Assembly (NCBI GenBank): GCA_017536545.1
Contig: JAFXHF010000008.1
Location: forward strand, 1 to 49,266
DNA: 49,266 nt
Direction of reading: 5' to 3'
Source: a bacterium
GTDB lineage: Bacteria > Cyanobacteriota > Vampirovibrionia > Gastranaerophilales > Gastranaerophilaceae
The notes beneath the pieces are model-generated. The model was given only the letters and a program-made list of their open reading frames with translations, ran no database searches and was not told where the DNA came from. Of this stretch, positions 8,165 through 17,443 are shown piece by piece. Position 1 is the first letter of the stretch. Each line of letters starts with the position of its first letter. Both the position numbers and the translations under genes were made by a program.

Positions 8165-9967
8165 ATGAATTGTAAAAAATTATTAGTTACTTCAATGATT
8201 TTAACATCATGCATTCTTTGTGCACCTAACGTGTTTGCTGCTCAACCGATAAAAGCTCAAGTATCTAAAAGTTACGTTGATATTAGCAGATTAATCGAAT
8301 ATAACAATTATTCAGATGCTGACCAACGTCTTAAAGAAATATTAAAGAAAAATCCTAACGACTTGGACGCTAAATGTTTGCAATTAATTTCACAAGCTAA
8401 GCAATGGAAATTGGCACCTGCACAAGCAGAATTAGATAAATTATTGAAAAAATACCCTAACAAACCTGAACTTCATTATGCTCAAGGTTTAGTTTACTTG
8501 ATGAGAGAAACTTCATCAGACGTTGAATATATCAAAAATATTAACAACCTATCAAATGCAGCTATCAAATCATTTGTTCAAGCTGTAAATCTTGATAGTA
8601 CTTATTATCAAGCTTATAATGCTATGGGTGTTGCAACATTAAAACTTGGCAATAAAAAAGATGCTGAACAATTGTTCAAAGTTGCTATCAAAAATAACCC
8701 AAGCTATGCTCCAGCGTATGACAACTTAGGTAATATTGCAATGCTTGATGGCGATTTAGACCAAGCTGAAAAATATTATCTACAGTCAATTAAACACAAT
8801 TCACACAACCCAACTTCTATGTACCATATGGGACAAGTAGAAGCTAGACGTGGAGATTATACAAAAGCTTTGACTTGGTTAAACCACTCATTGCATATCA
8901 ATCCTAATTCATCTCCTGCTTGGAACTTACAAGGTGAATTGTATTTGAAACAAGGTAACCAACCAGCAGCTATCAATTCTTTCAAAAAAGCTATTTATGT
9001 AAAACCTGAAAATTCACGTCCTTACATCAACTTAGCTGGCGTATATGAAAGACGTGCAGACCATGAATTTGCTATGGAAGAACTAAAAACTGCAATTATT
9101 CTAAATCCAAATTACAAAGAAGGTATTTATAGAGTTGCTAATATGTCATTAGAAACTAAAAAATACCAACAAGCTCTTGAATACTATTCAAGATTGTTAG
9201 GCGATGCTACATACAATAACAACGCTATCATTGGTCTTGCTAATACATACTATGAAATGGCAAAAGACACTGCAGATAGCCGTAGCTTCACTACTAACAA
9301 AGATGTTTACTTAGCATATGATTATGTAAATGAAGCTATTCAAAGAACTCCAAATGATTTGAAACTTCACTTAGCAAAAATCAAACTTGGTAAACTAACA
9401 CACCAAATGGAATTAACTAAAGATAACCTAAATTACATTGTTCAATCAGCTAGCAATAGCTTAATGGACACAGTAATCAAAGGGGAAGCATACCTTTCTC
9501 TAGGCCGTGAAAGAGATGCCGTTTATACATTTGAAAATGCAATTAACTTTGCAAACAGTGTTGATGATGAATTATACTTAGCAGAAATCCTTGTTCAACA
9601 CAAACAATTCAGAACAGCTAGAAAAGCTCTTCAAAAAGTGTTAATGGTTGACCCTGATAACAGAATTGCAAGTAATGGTATTCACTATATCAACTTATGC
9701 GAAATGAAATCAAATGAGTTCTTTGAAATTGCACTTCGTCAATACAAAGAAGGTAACTACGCATCAACTATCGAATACTGTAACAGAGCAATCGACTTTT
9801 ATCACAATGCACCTTCAATCGCTAAATTGAAAGCTCAAGCATATGAAGCTGAAGGTAACTATCAGGGTGCTGTTAAATACTATACTCAGTACTTAGCACT
9901 TGCTCCTAACGCATCTGATAAAGCTGCTGTTGAACAAAGAATCAACGTATTTAGCCAAAAGATCTAG
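8165..9967 (+). CDS. secreted TPR-repeat protein, 600 aa
   Basis: The signal peptide is MNCKKLLVTSMILTSCILCA followed by NVFA, cut near residue 26. Tetratricopeptide repeats then run nearly to the C-terminus, for example AYNAMGVATLKLGNKKDAEQ, YDNLGNIAMLDGDLDQAEKY and AWNLQGELYLKQGNQPAAIN. The repeats differ in detail from the protein at 2108, so this is a family relative, not a recent copy. The likely role is an exported scaffold that binds other envelope proteins. It is followed after 54 bases by a small gene and engB, possibly in one transcript. Confidence 0.85.
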   Translation: MNCKKLLVTSMILTSCILCAPNVFAAQPIKAQVSKSYVDISRLIEYNNYSDADQRLKEILKKNPNDLDAKCLQLISQAKQWKLAPAQAELDKLLKKYPNKPELHYAQGLVYLMRETSSDVEYIKNINNLSNAAIKSFVQAVNLDSTYYQAYNAMGVATLKLGNKKDAEQLFKVAIKNNPSYAPAYDNLGNIAMLDGDLDQAEKYYLQSIKHNSHNPTSMYHMGQVEARRGDYTKALTWLNHSLHINPNSSPAWNLQGELYLKQGNQPAAINSFKKAIYVKPENSRPYINLAGVYERRADHEFAMEELKTAIILNPNYKEGIYRVANMSLETKKYQQALEYYSRLLGDATYNNNAIIGLANTYYEMAKDTADSRSFTTNKDVYLAYDYVNEAIQRTPNDLKLHLAKIKLGKLTHQMELTKDNLNYIVQSASNSLMDTVIKGEAYLSLGRERDAVYTFENAINFANSVDDELYLAEILVQHKQFRTARKALQKVLMVDPDNRIASNGIHYINLCEMKSNEFFEIALRQYKEGNYASTIEYCNRAIDFYHNAPSIAKLKAQAYEAEGNYQGAVKYYTQYLALAPNASDKAAVEQRINVFSQKI

Positions 9968-10021
9968 GGGTAAATGATGTTCCCAATCTTGGTAACACCC
10001 AAAGATTAAATATAAAAACAG

Positions 10022-10279
10022 ATGAAAAAATTCGATATAAGAAAAACATTTGAAACTTTTTTGAGAGAGCCTCTTAGTATTTTAACTGAGGGGCTGTTTC
10101 AAATAGTAAATATCGAAGCAAACATTTTTAATAAACAATCTTCATTCAGTGTTGATTTTATGAAAAATAAAACTCAATTAACTGTTGTGAATAATGAGAA
10201 AATGTGTAATTTACTTCAAACCGTTCTATATAAACAAAAAATTAAAGAAGTAAAAGAAAAGGCAGTGAGTGCAAAATGA
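10022..10279 (+). CDS. hypothetical protein upstream of engB, 85 aa
   Basis: An 85-residue protein with a basic start (MKKFDIRKTFETFLREP), a mixed central part and a Lys-rich helical end. No signal peptide, membrane segment or known domain is seen. Its stop overlaps the engB start by four bases (ATGA), typical of translational coupling. This overlap and the clean open frame are the main evidence that it is real. No good ribosome-binding site is seen. Function unknown. Confidence 0.65.
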   Translation: MKKFDIRKTFETFLREPLSILTEGLFQIVNIEANIFNKQSSFSVDFMKNKTQLTVVNNEKMCNLLQTVLYKQKIKEVKEKAVSAK

Positions 10280-10851
10280 AACCATATATGAATGCAAAAT
10301 TTTTGATAAGTGCAGAAAAATTAAGTCAGTGTCCAGAATATACACTGCCAGAATTTCCTTTGTTAGGCCGTTCAAATGTTGGAAAATCTTCATTTATCAA
10401 TGGACTTGCAAACAATAAAAAGCTTGCAAAAACATCTAACGTTCCAGGTAAAACTAGACTTATCAACTTTTTTAATTTTTCAGATGAATTTATGATTGCA
10501 GATTTACCTGGATATGGTTATGCCAAAGTTTCTCACGAAGCACGTAACAAATGGCAAAAATACTTAGAAGAATACCTACTTAAACGTGAACAAATCAAAT
10601 GTCTTGTTCAATTAGTTGATGCACGCCATGAAATCCAGAAAAATGACTATCAGATGAGAGAATGGGTTATGGCGTATGACTTACCAATTATCACTGTTGT
10701 AACTAAAATGGATTGTATTTCAAAAAATAAAGTCCAAAGTGCATTAGCTCACGTTCGTAAAGAATTCGGGGGAGAGATTTTCCCATTCAGTGCTGTTGAC
10801 AACCGCTATAACGAAAAAATATTAGAATTCTTTACCAAAAGAGATGATTAA
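10276..10851 (+). CDS. engB: ribosome biogenesis GTPase EngB (YsxC/YihA)
   Basis: A 191-residue TRAFAC-class GTPase. G1 is GRSNVGKSS (about residue 32), the G2 region is TSNVPGKTRLINFF, G3 is DLPGYGYAKVS, G4 is TKMD and G5 is FSAVD. The PGKTR and YGYA motifs are specific to EngB, which helps assemble the large ribosomal subunit. The length is standard. The start is fixed by the four-base overlap with the upstream small gene. Confidence 0.95.
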   Translation: MKPYMNAKFLISAEKLSQCPEYTLPEFPLLGRSNVGKSSFINGLANNKKLAKTSNVPGKTRLINFFNFSDEFMIADLPGYGYAKVSHEARNKWQKYLEEYLLKREQIKCLVQLVDARHEIQKNDYQMREWVMAYDLPIITVVTKMDCISKNKVQSALAHVRKEFGGEIFPFSAVDNRYNEKILEFFTKRDD

Positions 10852-10887
10852 TATTGCACCTTAAAATACAAAAATAAATTGCCTGAG

Positions 10888-10944
10888 CTTTTTCATACAT
10901 CACAGGCAAAAAAAATAATTTGTTAAGTTCTCTTTTTCATACAT
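10888..10944. repeat. 13-base direct repeat pair downstream of engB
   Basis: The 13-mer ctttttcatacat occurs at 10888-10900 and again at 10932-10944, with starts 44 bases apart. The first copy lies inside the loop of a hairpin made by ttgcctg (10879-10885) and caggcaa. The pair could be an operator or a small duplication; no function is evident. The rest of 10852-11080 is AT-rich with no gene seen. Confidence 0.4.
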
Positions 10945-11085
10945 TTTTGCACTATACTTATATTATAAAGTTTGTGCTATATCTCTAAAACTATGTCATT
11001 TATATCTAGTTCCAGTGTTTATAGCATAATAAACAAGAGAGTAAATTTCTATTAGCCACATGGTTATTTATAATAATTTACAAAA

Positions 11086-11100
11086 TGATAATTATTTTCA
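11086..11100. promoter_or_regulatory. Fur/PerR-type operator
   Basis: The 15-mer tgataattattttca matches the 7-1-7 Fur consensus TGATAATnATTATCA at 13 of 14 defined positions. It sits where the -35 region belongs for a -10 tataat at 11109-11114. An iron- or peroxide-responsive Fur-family repressor bound here would block transcription of the flavodiiron-ferritin operon. Confidence 0.65.
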
Positions 11101-11140
11101 TTTTATGCTATAATTAAAGAAAATAGGAGAAAAGAAAGTC

Positions 11141-12343
11141 ATGTATAACATAAAAAAAATAACAGAAAATCTATTTTGGGTAGGTGCAAATGATAGAAGA
11201 ATAGCACTTTTTGAAGGGGTATATCACGCACCACAAGGTGTTTCATACAATTCATATATTTTATTAGATAATAAGACAGTTTTGCTTGATACTGTAGATA
11301 AAGCCGTTACCCACCAATTTATGGAAAACGTGGCTCACGTATTAGATGGTAGAAAACTTGATTATTTGATTATTAACCATATGGAACCAGATCATTGTGC
11401 AGAAATTCCGACAATTTTGGCAAAATATCCAGAAGTAAAAATTGTTTGTAACACAAAAATCAAAACAATGATGGAACAATTCTTTGATTTTGAACTTTCT
11501 GAGGAACAATTCCAAATTGTAAATGAGGGTGATGTTTTAAATACAGGTAAGCATAATTTAACATTTTTAATGGCACCAATGGTTCACTGGCCTGAAGTTA
11601 TGGTAACTTACGATGCAACTGATAAAATTCTTTTCTCGGCTGATGCATTTGGGTCATTTGGTGCAATTGATGGTAACATTTTTGCTGATGAAGTTAATTG
11701 GGAAAATAGATATTTAAACGAAGCAAGACGTTACTATACAAATATTGTTGGTAAATACGGTCCACAAGTTCAAATGCTACTTAAAAAAGTTTCTAGCATT
11801 GAAGTCAATATGATTTGCCCACTTCATGGTTACGTTTGGAGAAAAGATTTAGACAAATTTATTGACCTATACCAAAAATGGTCAACTTATACTCCAGAAA
11901 TTAATTCTGTAATGATAGCTTACGCATCAGTTTATGGTGGAACTCAAAATGCAGCAGAAATCTTAGCTGGCGAATTAGCAGAATTAGGCGTAAAAGATAT
12001 CAAAATGTTTGACGTTTCTGTAACACATTCATCTTACGTTGTATCAGATATGTTCAAATACTCTCACATTGTGTTTGCATCAACTACATACAATAATGGT
12101 ATTTTTGTTGAAATGGAAAACTTAATCCACGATATCGTTGCTCACAACATTCAAAACCGCAAAGTTGCCGTTATTGAAAATGGTTCTTGGGCACCACAAG
12201 CTGGCAGACTTATGACAGAACTTTTATCTCAAATTAAAAATACTGAATTTATTACTAGTGGCGTTTCTATCAAATCTGCGGTAAAATCAGAAAAAAGAGA
12301 AGAGTTAAAAAATCTTGCAAAAGCAATCGTTGAAAGCATGTAA
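11141..12343 (+). CDS. fprA: flavodiiron protein (FprA-type O2/NO reductase)
   Basis: A 400-residue two-domain enzyme. The N-terminal metallo-beta-lactamase-like domain (about 1-250) has the di-iron ligands in NHMEPDHCAEIP, then MVHWPEV, FSADAFG and CPLHGYVW. The C-terminal flavodoxin domain (about 255-400) starts IAYASVYGGTQNAAEILA and binds FMN (STTYNNGIF, ENGSWAPQAG). Flavodiiron proteins reduce O2 to water or NO to N2O in the cytoplasm of anaerobes, usually with electrons from rubredoxin; no rubredoxin domain is present here. A good ribosome-binding site (agga) precedes the ATG. It is followed after 14 bases by ferritin, and a Fur-type box overlaps the promoter, so control by iron or oxidative stress is likely. 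Confidence 0.95.
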   Translation: MYNIKKITENLFWVGANDRRIALFEGVYHAPQGVSYNSYILLDNKTVLLDTVDKAVTHQFMENVAHVLDGRKLDYLIINHMEPDHCAEIPTILAKYPEVKIVCNTKIKTMMEQFFDFELSEEQFQIVNEGDVLNTGKHNLTFLMAPMVHWPEVMVTYDATDKILFSADAFGSFGAIDGNIFADEVNWENRYLNEARRYYTNIVGKYGPQVQMLLKKVSSIEVNMICPLHGYVWRKDLDKFIDLYQKWSTYTPEINSVMIAYASVYGGTQNAAEILAGELAELGVKDIKMFDVSVTHSSYVVSDMFKYSHIVFASTTYNNGIFVEMENLIHDIVAHNIQNRKVAVIENGSWAPQAGRLMTELLSQIKNTEFITSGVSIKSAVKSEKREELKNLAKAIVESM

Positions 12344-12357
12344 AAAGGAGGCATATT

Positions 12358-12867
12358 ATGTTAGATAAAAAATTAGAAGCAGCATTTAATGACCAAATCA
12401 ATAAAGAATTATACTCAGAATACCTATACTTAGGTATGAAAGCAATTTTTGCGGATATGAACTTGCCAGGTTTTGTAAACTGGTTCGATGTTCAAGTTCA
12501 AGAAGAAAGAGCTCACGCTATGGGTATGTTTGATTATGTACACGAACGCAATGCTCAAGTAACCCTAGAAGCTATCGACAAACCTGAAATCAAAGGTTCT
12601 ACTCCATTAGAAATCTTTGAACAAGTTCTTGAACACGAAGAATATGTAACATCAAGAATTAATGCACTAATGGATGTTGCTGAAGAAGTTCGTGATAGAG
12701 CTGCATTATCTTTCTTAGACTGGTACGTGAAAGAACAAGTTGAAGAAGAAGCAAATGTTGGTGGTGTTCTAGCTACATTAAAATTAATCGGTGAAGATAA
12801 AAAAGCATTATTGTTACTAGACAAAGATCTCGCAACAAGAACTTTTGTAGCTCCAGTTATTGGTTAA
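12358..12867 (+). CDS. ftnA: ferritin (bacterial non-heme, FtnA type)
   Basis: A 169-residue ferritin. Ferroxidase-site residues are visible in NKELYSEYLYL (Glu17 region), VQEERAHAMGM (Glu50, His53), LEHEEYV (Glu94) and KEQVEEEANV (Glu/Gln126-130). It oxidises Fe(II) and stores iron as a mineral inside a 24-subunit shell. No heme-binding Met typical of bacterioferritin is evident. A strong ribosome-binding site (aaggagg) precedes the ATG. It forms a two-gene operon with the flavodiiron protein, so O2 removal and iron storage are expressed together, and it ends at a strong terminator. Confidence 0.95.
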   Translation: MLDKKLEAAFNDQINKELYSEYLYLGMKAIFADMNLPGFVNWFDVQVQEERAHAMGMFDYVHERNAQVTLEAIDKPEIKGSTPLEIFEQVLEHEEYVTSRINALMDVAEEVRDRAALSFLDWYVKEQVEEEANVGGVLATLKLIGEDKKALLLLDKDLATRTFVAPVIG

Positions 12868-12886
12868 TTTTTAAAAAATATAATAA

Positions 12887-12925
12887 GGGCGGGTTGGAAA
12901 TTTCCAACCCGCCCAACTTTTTACC
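12887..12925. terminator. terminator after ferritin
   Basis: Bases 12887-12914 are a perfect 28-base palindrome (gggcgggttggaaa and its complement). It folds as an 11-base GC-rich stem with a six-base loop followed by aactttttacc. It stands out in AT-rich DNA and separates the ferritin gene from the convergent gene that ends at 12931. Confidence 0.9.
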
Positions 12926-12930
12926 TTACC

Positions 12931-13728
12931 TTAAATACCATAACAATACTTTAGTGTATTGAAATTTTTCCAAATACACTTAATTTTATCTTTTACAGAG
13001 AGAGATTTGAATAATTTTTTAACAATATTTTGTTCTATTCCTAAATCACCAAGTTTCATTTCATCATATTCTAATTTTGTTGCTAAATATGACACTGTGA
13101 TTAAGTTATATTTGTATTTTTCTTTTTGATTGTTCTTTTTCAAATATTCATAAACATCTTCAAATGTGTAATTAATGTTCTCATTTGCTAAAATGGATAA
13201 GATTACATCGACTGTTGTTGAGCCATTGTCTTTTTCGTAGTATTTTAAACTATCGGCTAACAATGTTTCTAAAGATGGCTGATTTGTAATCCCTAACGCT
13301 TTCATTGCTTCATAAGGAGGGGTGAGTTTGGTATTTTTAGCTTCAAAAACATCCCAAACTTCTTTACACTTTTTGTTCAAAAAGTCTTTGGCTTTCACCA
13401 ATTCTTTTGTATTTTTATATTTTTCTTTAATTCGTTTAACTTCCAGAACTTCGTTTTTGTCGATTGCTTTTGCAAGCTCAGTTACTATTTGGCAAGTCAA
13501 TTTGTCAGATATGTCATCATTAATTGAAACTGCACCAACACAGATTGATGAAATACCTGTTTTATAAGCTTTTGCTCTATTCAAATAACTTATATGAGAA
13601 GATAAAGTTCTTGGTTTTGTAGATTTTTTGCAAGACAAATCCGCAAGACTATCTGCAACGTTTTTCTTTACTGAAAACACGCCATCAAGAACTTCAGTGC
13701 CAATTTGACCTTTTAGAACTTTATCCAT
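12931..13728 (-). CDS. hypothetical protein, 265 aa
   Basis: A 265-residue Lys-rich protein (MDKVLKGQIGTEVLDGVFSV ... NTLKYCYGI) without signal peptide or clear membrane segment. A moderately hydrophobic stretch, GISSICVGAVSI, lies near residue 58. The remainder looks helical and soluble. No family or catalytic motif is recognised. It is a single gene between the ferritin terminator and a secreted-protein gene, with about 70 bases of AT-rich DNA upstream. Confidence 0.7.
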   Translation of the reverse strand: MDKVLKGQIGTEVLDGVFSVKKNVADSLADLSCKKSTKPRTLSSHISYLNRAKAYKTGISSICVGAVSINDDISDKLTCQIVTELAKAIDKNEVLEVKRIKEKYKNTKELVKAKDFLNKKCKEVWDVFEAKNTKLTPPYEAMKALGITNQPSLETLLADSLKYYEKDNGSTTVDVILSILANENINYTFEDVYEYLKKNNQKEKYKYNLITVSYLATKLEYDEMKLGDLGIEQNIVKKLFKSLSVKDKIKCIWKNFNTLKYCYGI

Positions 13729-13800
13729 GTGTTTATTATTCCCCTATATATTAATAAAGGATTTTTCCACAAGAAAATTGCCACATTGTTAATAAAAATA

Positions 13801-14220
13801 TTAATTCAAAGCTCGGCAAGTTCCAATTGCTTTAGCCGTTCTGACACCAAAAACAGGATTATCATAAGTCATTTGAGAAGTTGAAGTATATTCACCAGTT
13901 TGACGGTTGATTATAGCATTTGATATTGAAATATAATCATCAGTCATAGATTGATGTCTAAACATAATTTTATCCGCTTCAAAATATGACACCTCAGAAA
14001 TCGGTTCTCGACGAAGATAAATGCGTTTATATTCTTCTTCCAAACTATAAATTCTAAACAAATCGCTTTGAGAAACTTCGCTACCGTCTTGATTATAGAT
14101 AGTTTCCACAAACTCACAACGAAGAACTTTCATAGCATCAAAATCAGGAACAAACTCATCAGAATTTGCCACACAAACACCACATGCCAATAATAAAACC
14201 GTCGCAAACATTTTCTTCAT
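13801..14220 (-). CDS. small secreted protein, 139 aa
   Basis: The ATG at 14220 is preferred over the one at 14244 because it starts a clean signal peptide, MKKMFATVLLLACGVCVANS, with likely cleavage after ANS. The mature protein of about 118 residues contains beta-rich stretches and two cysteines (LRCEF, GTCRALN) that could form one disulfide. No family is recognised. It lies about 50 bases behind the helicase-nuclease gene on the same strand and may be read through from it; no ribosome-binding site is obvious. Confidence 0.65.
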   Translation of the reverse strand: MKKMFATVLLLACGVCVANSDEFVPDFDAMKVLRCEFVETIYNQDGSEVSQSDLFRIYSLEEEYKRIYLRREPISEVSYFEADKIMFRHQSMTDDYISISNAIINRQTGEYTSTSQMTYDNPVFGVRTAKAIGTCRALN

Positions 14221-14271
14221 ATCAACATGATACAACATGACCAAATCTAGGTAAATAATTTAATATTTATA

Positions 14272-17200
14272 CTAAATTACATTCATACAACAAAAGTCTT
14301 GATATGGGCAATATTTACAAGCACTATCTTTAAAAGTAGGTTCAAATTTATGAGCCTTGATGTCTGCGACTGCATTTTTAAATTTTTCAACTGCGTCCGC
14401 AATCTCGTCATCAGTATAATTTACACCATTATTTTTAGATTGAAAATCTTCTGGATAAAGGAATTTTGTAACAGAAACTTTTTTCCCTGTTGATTTTTCA
14501 TAAATATACTTGTACCAAGCCATTTGGTTATAGTAATCTTCGTGATCTCCATCTATTTTGATTGAAGAGTTTTTATTATTACCTGTTTTATAGTCATAGA
14601 TTGCGATTGTACCATCTTCGCACACATCTATTCTATCTATAATTCCATAAAACTCAGTGCCATCTTCAAAAACATAGCTAATAGGAAATTCTTGAGCAAC
14701 CAACTGAGATGGAACAGTATTTAGCACTTGGCAGTAATAATCATCAAGAGCTTTTTCGCCTCGACCCTCAAAAATCTGACGTTGCTCATACGATTCCATT
14801 GGCAAAGTCGCAAGTTCATCCTTAAACCATTTTATAAATTGAGCCTTATCTGGGTGAGTTTTGTTATCAGCTAAAAACTTCATCGCACTTTCGCAAGCCT
14901 TGTGCACTGCACTACCATAACTTGCAAAGTTCGGATTACCATCTTTTACTTTTAAGCCTAAAATCTTTTCATATAAATATTGTCGTGGACATTTTAGATA
15001 TGTATTTATAGCCGATGGTGAGAATTTACGATCTTTTAATTTTGCATCAATCATTTCGCAAAATTCTTTTTTATAATCATATTCGCTTTTCAAGATAAGT
15101 TCATTCACCTGCATCCAATATGAATTTTCATCATATTCAAACGCTTCTGGTTCTTTTTCAAGCATATCTTGAATTGCCACAACATATTTTGTCGGCTTTT
15201 TAGGACTTGTACCGCTTTTTTCAGGATAAGACATTCTTAATGTATGTTTTGCACGAGTCATTGCAACATACAAGAGTTTTGTCATATCTGATGGTTTAAC
15301 CTCATTTTTTAATTCATCATCAGTCTTGTATTCTGATTCATCAAGCGGAATTTCTGCTCTTACTGATTTTGAACTACTTTCCCATTTTTTTGTTTCAAGA
15401 GTTGGAAGATAAACATATTCAAATTCACGACCTTTTGAACCATGATAAGTGCATAATTGAACAGCATTTAAAGTAACTGGAGCTTTATCTGTACAAATCT
15501 TTTCATCATCATCTAAAATGGATTGCAAATATTCGAAAAATATTTCAATAAATCCTGTTTTAAAGATTTCTGAAAATCCAACAGCTTCATCAATAAACTT
15601 CTTGATACCAGCAATATTTTCAGTACGATTAATACCAGTATTTAAGTAATAATCAAAAATACCTGTTTTTGAACCTATTTCAAGAATTGTATTTTTTATA
15701 TTTTCTTTTGTTTTGTATTCAGATAAATAATCATAAGTATTTAAAAAGTTTTCAAACTTTTCAGGCTCGATGAATTTACTTTTATCAATATTTCTCAAAA
15801 CTTCGATAAAAGTTTTACCCTTAGAAACTTCTTGATATAACACCTGATAATCTTTTGGATGAACATCAAATGGTTTTGACATAAGAAGTTCAAAAATACG
15901 ATGCGAATACATTTCAGGATTTATTAAGAATTGAGCGTAGAAATACAACATATTAACCGCTGGAATTGTGAAAATATCTTTTCCATCTTTCAATTCATAT
16001 GGAATATTTCTTAGCTTTAATAATTCGGCAAACGCTTCTGCTTCAGCATTTGAGCGGGTAAGTATTGCAATTTCAGAATACTTTTTCTCACCAGTATCTT
16101 TATCTTTTGGACAATCCTCAGAATTTACAAGTGCTTCTATTTCTTTAACAATTTCCAATTGTTCCATCATCATATCCGCATATTTGTAAAATCTTACAGG
16201 CTTGTCTTTAGCAATAACTTCTTCGTTTTTTGCCGTTAGATTTTTGTTGATTGGATTACCTTCATCATCCACAAAACTATGTGAATTAACCAAGCTCAAT
16301 GGATCTTGAGCAATTACACCTCTTGCGGCATCAAGAATACTTTGAGTTGAACGCATATTTTCTGTCAGACAAATAATTCTTGTCTTAGGAAACTCTTTCA
16401 AATATTTTTCAATAGTATCAAGTTTTGCCCCCTGAAAACGATAAATAATCTGATCATCATCCCCTACAACAAATACATTTTCAGTTTCTGAGGCATGAGA
16501 AAGTGCAAAAACAATTTCGTTTTGAGATTTGTTTGTATCTTGGTATTCATCAACCATAATGTATTCATAACGATTTGCAATATCGTGCAAAAATGATTGA
16601 TTTGCCTCAAATCTTTCTAATACCATATTAATCATATCGTTAAAATCGAGGTATCTTTGAGCATTTAATTTGCTTTGATAAAGCTCGTAGAATGTCCAAA
16701 GTTCTTTTGCTTGTTCAACTTTTTTCAAAGCATCATCACGCTTGTCATATGGTGGTTTTTTATATCTTTTGTTTCTGCCTTGCTCAACATCATCAATTAT
16801 TTCTTCAAGCCTTTTAACCTCAGGCATCCAATCGTTGTTTCTTTCTAAATTCAAGAAGAAATCCTTCTTACTTAAACGATTTTGCTTAATTGTACTGATT
16901 CTATGTTTAATTTTATTGATATAAAAATAAGGATCGTTTTTGTCTGTTCTAAAATAAACGGGATTAATTTCGTCAATACATTCTTTAACAAAGGCTTTTG
17001 AGATTGGATCAGTAATGATTTTATAGTTTGATGGGATTTCAAAATCATCAGGAAATTCTTCGATAAGGCTACAACAAAAACTGTGATAAGTGAAAATTTG
17101 TACTCCGCAAGAAACAACGTTTAATTCTTTTTCGATACGTTTTTTCATCTCTGTTGCAGCTGCATCAGTAAAGGTTAAACATAGGATCTTTTCAGGCTCA

Positions 17201-17337
17201 ACACCTTTAGATAAAATATTTTTAATACGTTCAATTATCGTAAATGTTTTACCTGTTCCAGGACCTGCCAATAACATTACTGGACCTTCTAAAAGATCTA
17301 TTGCTTTTTGCTGTTGTCTGTTTGGTTTAATATCCAT
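14272..17337 (-). CDS. UvrD/Rep-type helicase fused to RecB-like Fe-S nuclease
   Basis: The start is the ATG at 17337, with an aaggag site six bases upstream. Of 1021 residues, the first about 680 are a superfamily 1A helicase: GPGTGKT Walker A near residue 25, VDEYQDT near 260, VVGDDDQIIYRFQGA, YHGSKGREFEYVYLP and LLYVAMTRAKHTL. The C-terminal 250 are a PD-(D/E)XK nuclease of the RecB/AddB/Cas4 type: FSPSAINTYLKCPRQ near 771, YGIIDRID and YDYKTGN near 914. The ending CKYCPYQDFCC, together with the Cys near 781, fits a 4Fe-4S cluster as in AddB. It probably acts in recombination or double-strand-break processing. The layout recalls AddAB/AdnAB subunits, but no second subunit gene is nearby. 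Confidence 0.85.
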   Translation of the reverse strand: MDIKPNRQQQKAIDLLEGPVMLLAGPGTGKTFTIIERIKNILSKGVEPEKILCLTFTDAAATEMKKRIEKELNVVSCGVQIFTYHSFCCSLIEEFPDDFEIPSNYKIITDPISKAFVKECIDEINPVYFRTDKNDPYFYINKIKHRISTIKQNRLSKKDFFLNLERNNDWMPEVKRLEEIIDDVEQGRNKRYKKPPYDKRDDALKKVEQAKELWTFYELYQSKLNAQRYLDFNDMINMVLERFEANQSFLHDIANRYEYIMVDEYQDTNKSQNEIVFALSHASETENVFVVGDDDQIIYRFQGAKLDTIEKYLKEFPKTRIICLTENMRSTQSILDAARGVIAQDPLSLVNSHSFVDDEGNPINKNLTAKNEEVIAKDKPVRFYKYADMMMEQLEIVKEIEALVNSEDCPKDKDTGEKKYSEIAILTRSNAEAEAFAELLKLRNIPYELKDGKDIFTIPAVNMLYFYAQFLINPEMYSHRIFELLMSKPFDVHPKDYQVLYQEVSKGKTFIEVLRNIDKSKFIEPEKFENFLNTYDYLSEYKTKENIKNTILEIGSKTGIFDYYLNTGINRTENIAGIKKFIDEAVGFSEIFKTGFIEIFFEYLQSILDDDEKICTDKAPVTLNAVQLCTYHGSKGREFEYVYLPTLETKKWESSSKSVRAEIPLDESEYKTDDELKNEVKPSDMTKLLYVAMTRAKHTLRMSYPEKSGTSPKKPTKYVVAIQDMLEKEPEAFEYDENSYWMQVNELILKSEYDYKKEFCEMIDAKLKDRKFSPSAINTYLKCPRQYLYEKILGLKVKDGNPNFASYGSAVHKACESAMKFLADNKTHPDKAQFIKWFKDELATLPMESYEQRQIFEGRGEKALDDYYCQVLNTVPSQLVAQEFPISYVFEDGTEFYGIIDRIDVCEDGTIAIYDYKTGNNKNSSIKIDGDHEDYYNQMAWYKYIYEKSTGKKVSVTKFLYPEDFQSKNNGVNYTDDEIADAVEKFKNAVADIKAHKFEPTFKDSACKYCPYQDFCCMNVI

Positions 17338-17443
17338 TCCCAACTCCTTTGAATAACCTATAGGCATTACAACAAAACTCCTATGATAAGAAATTATATC
17401 ACATAAAGTTTTTTGTTGAGTTCTATAAAAGTAATGTACTTAT

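Noticed and set aside
11068-11082. A second possible PerR-like site upstream of the flavodiiron gene
   Set aside because: Only one half matches TTATAATnATTATAA; too weak to report.
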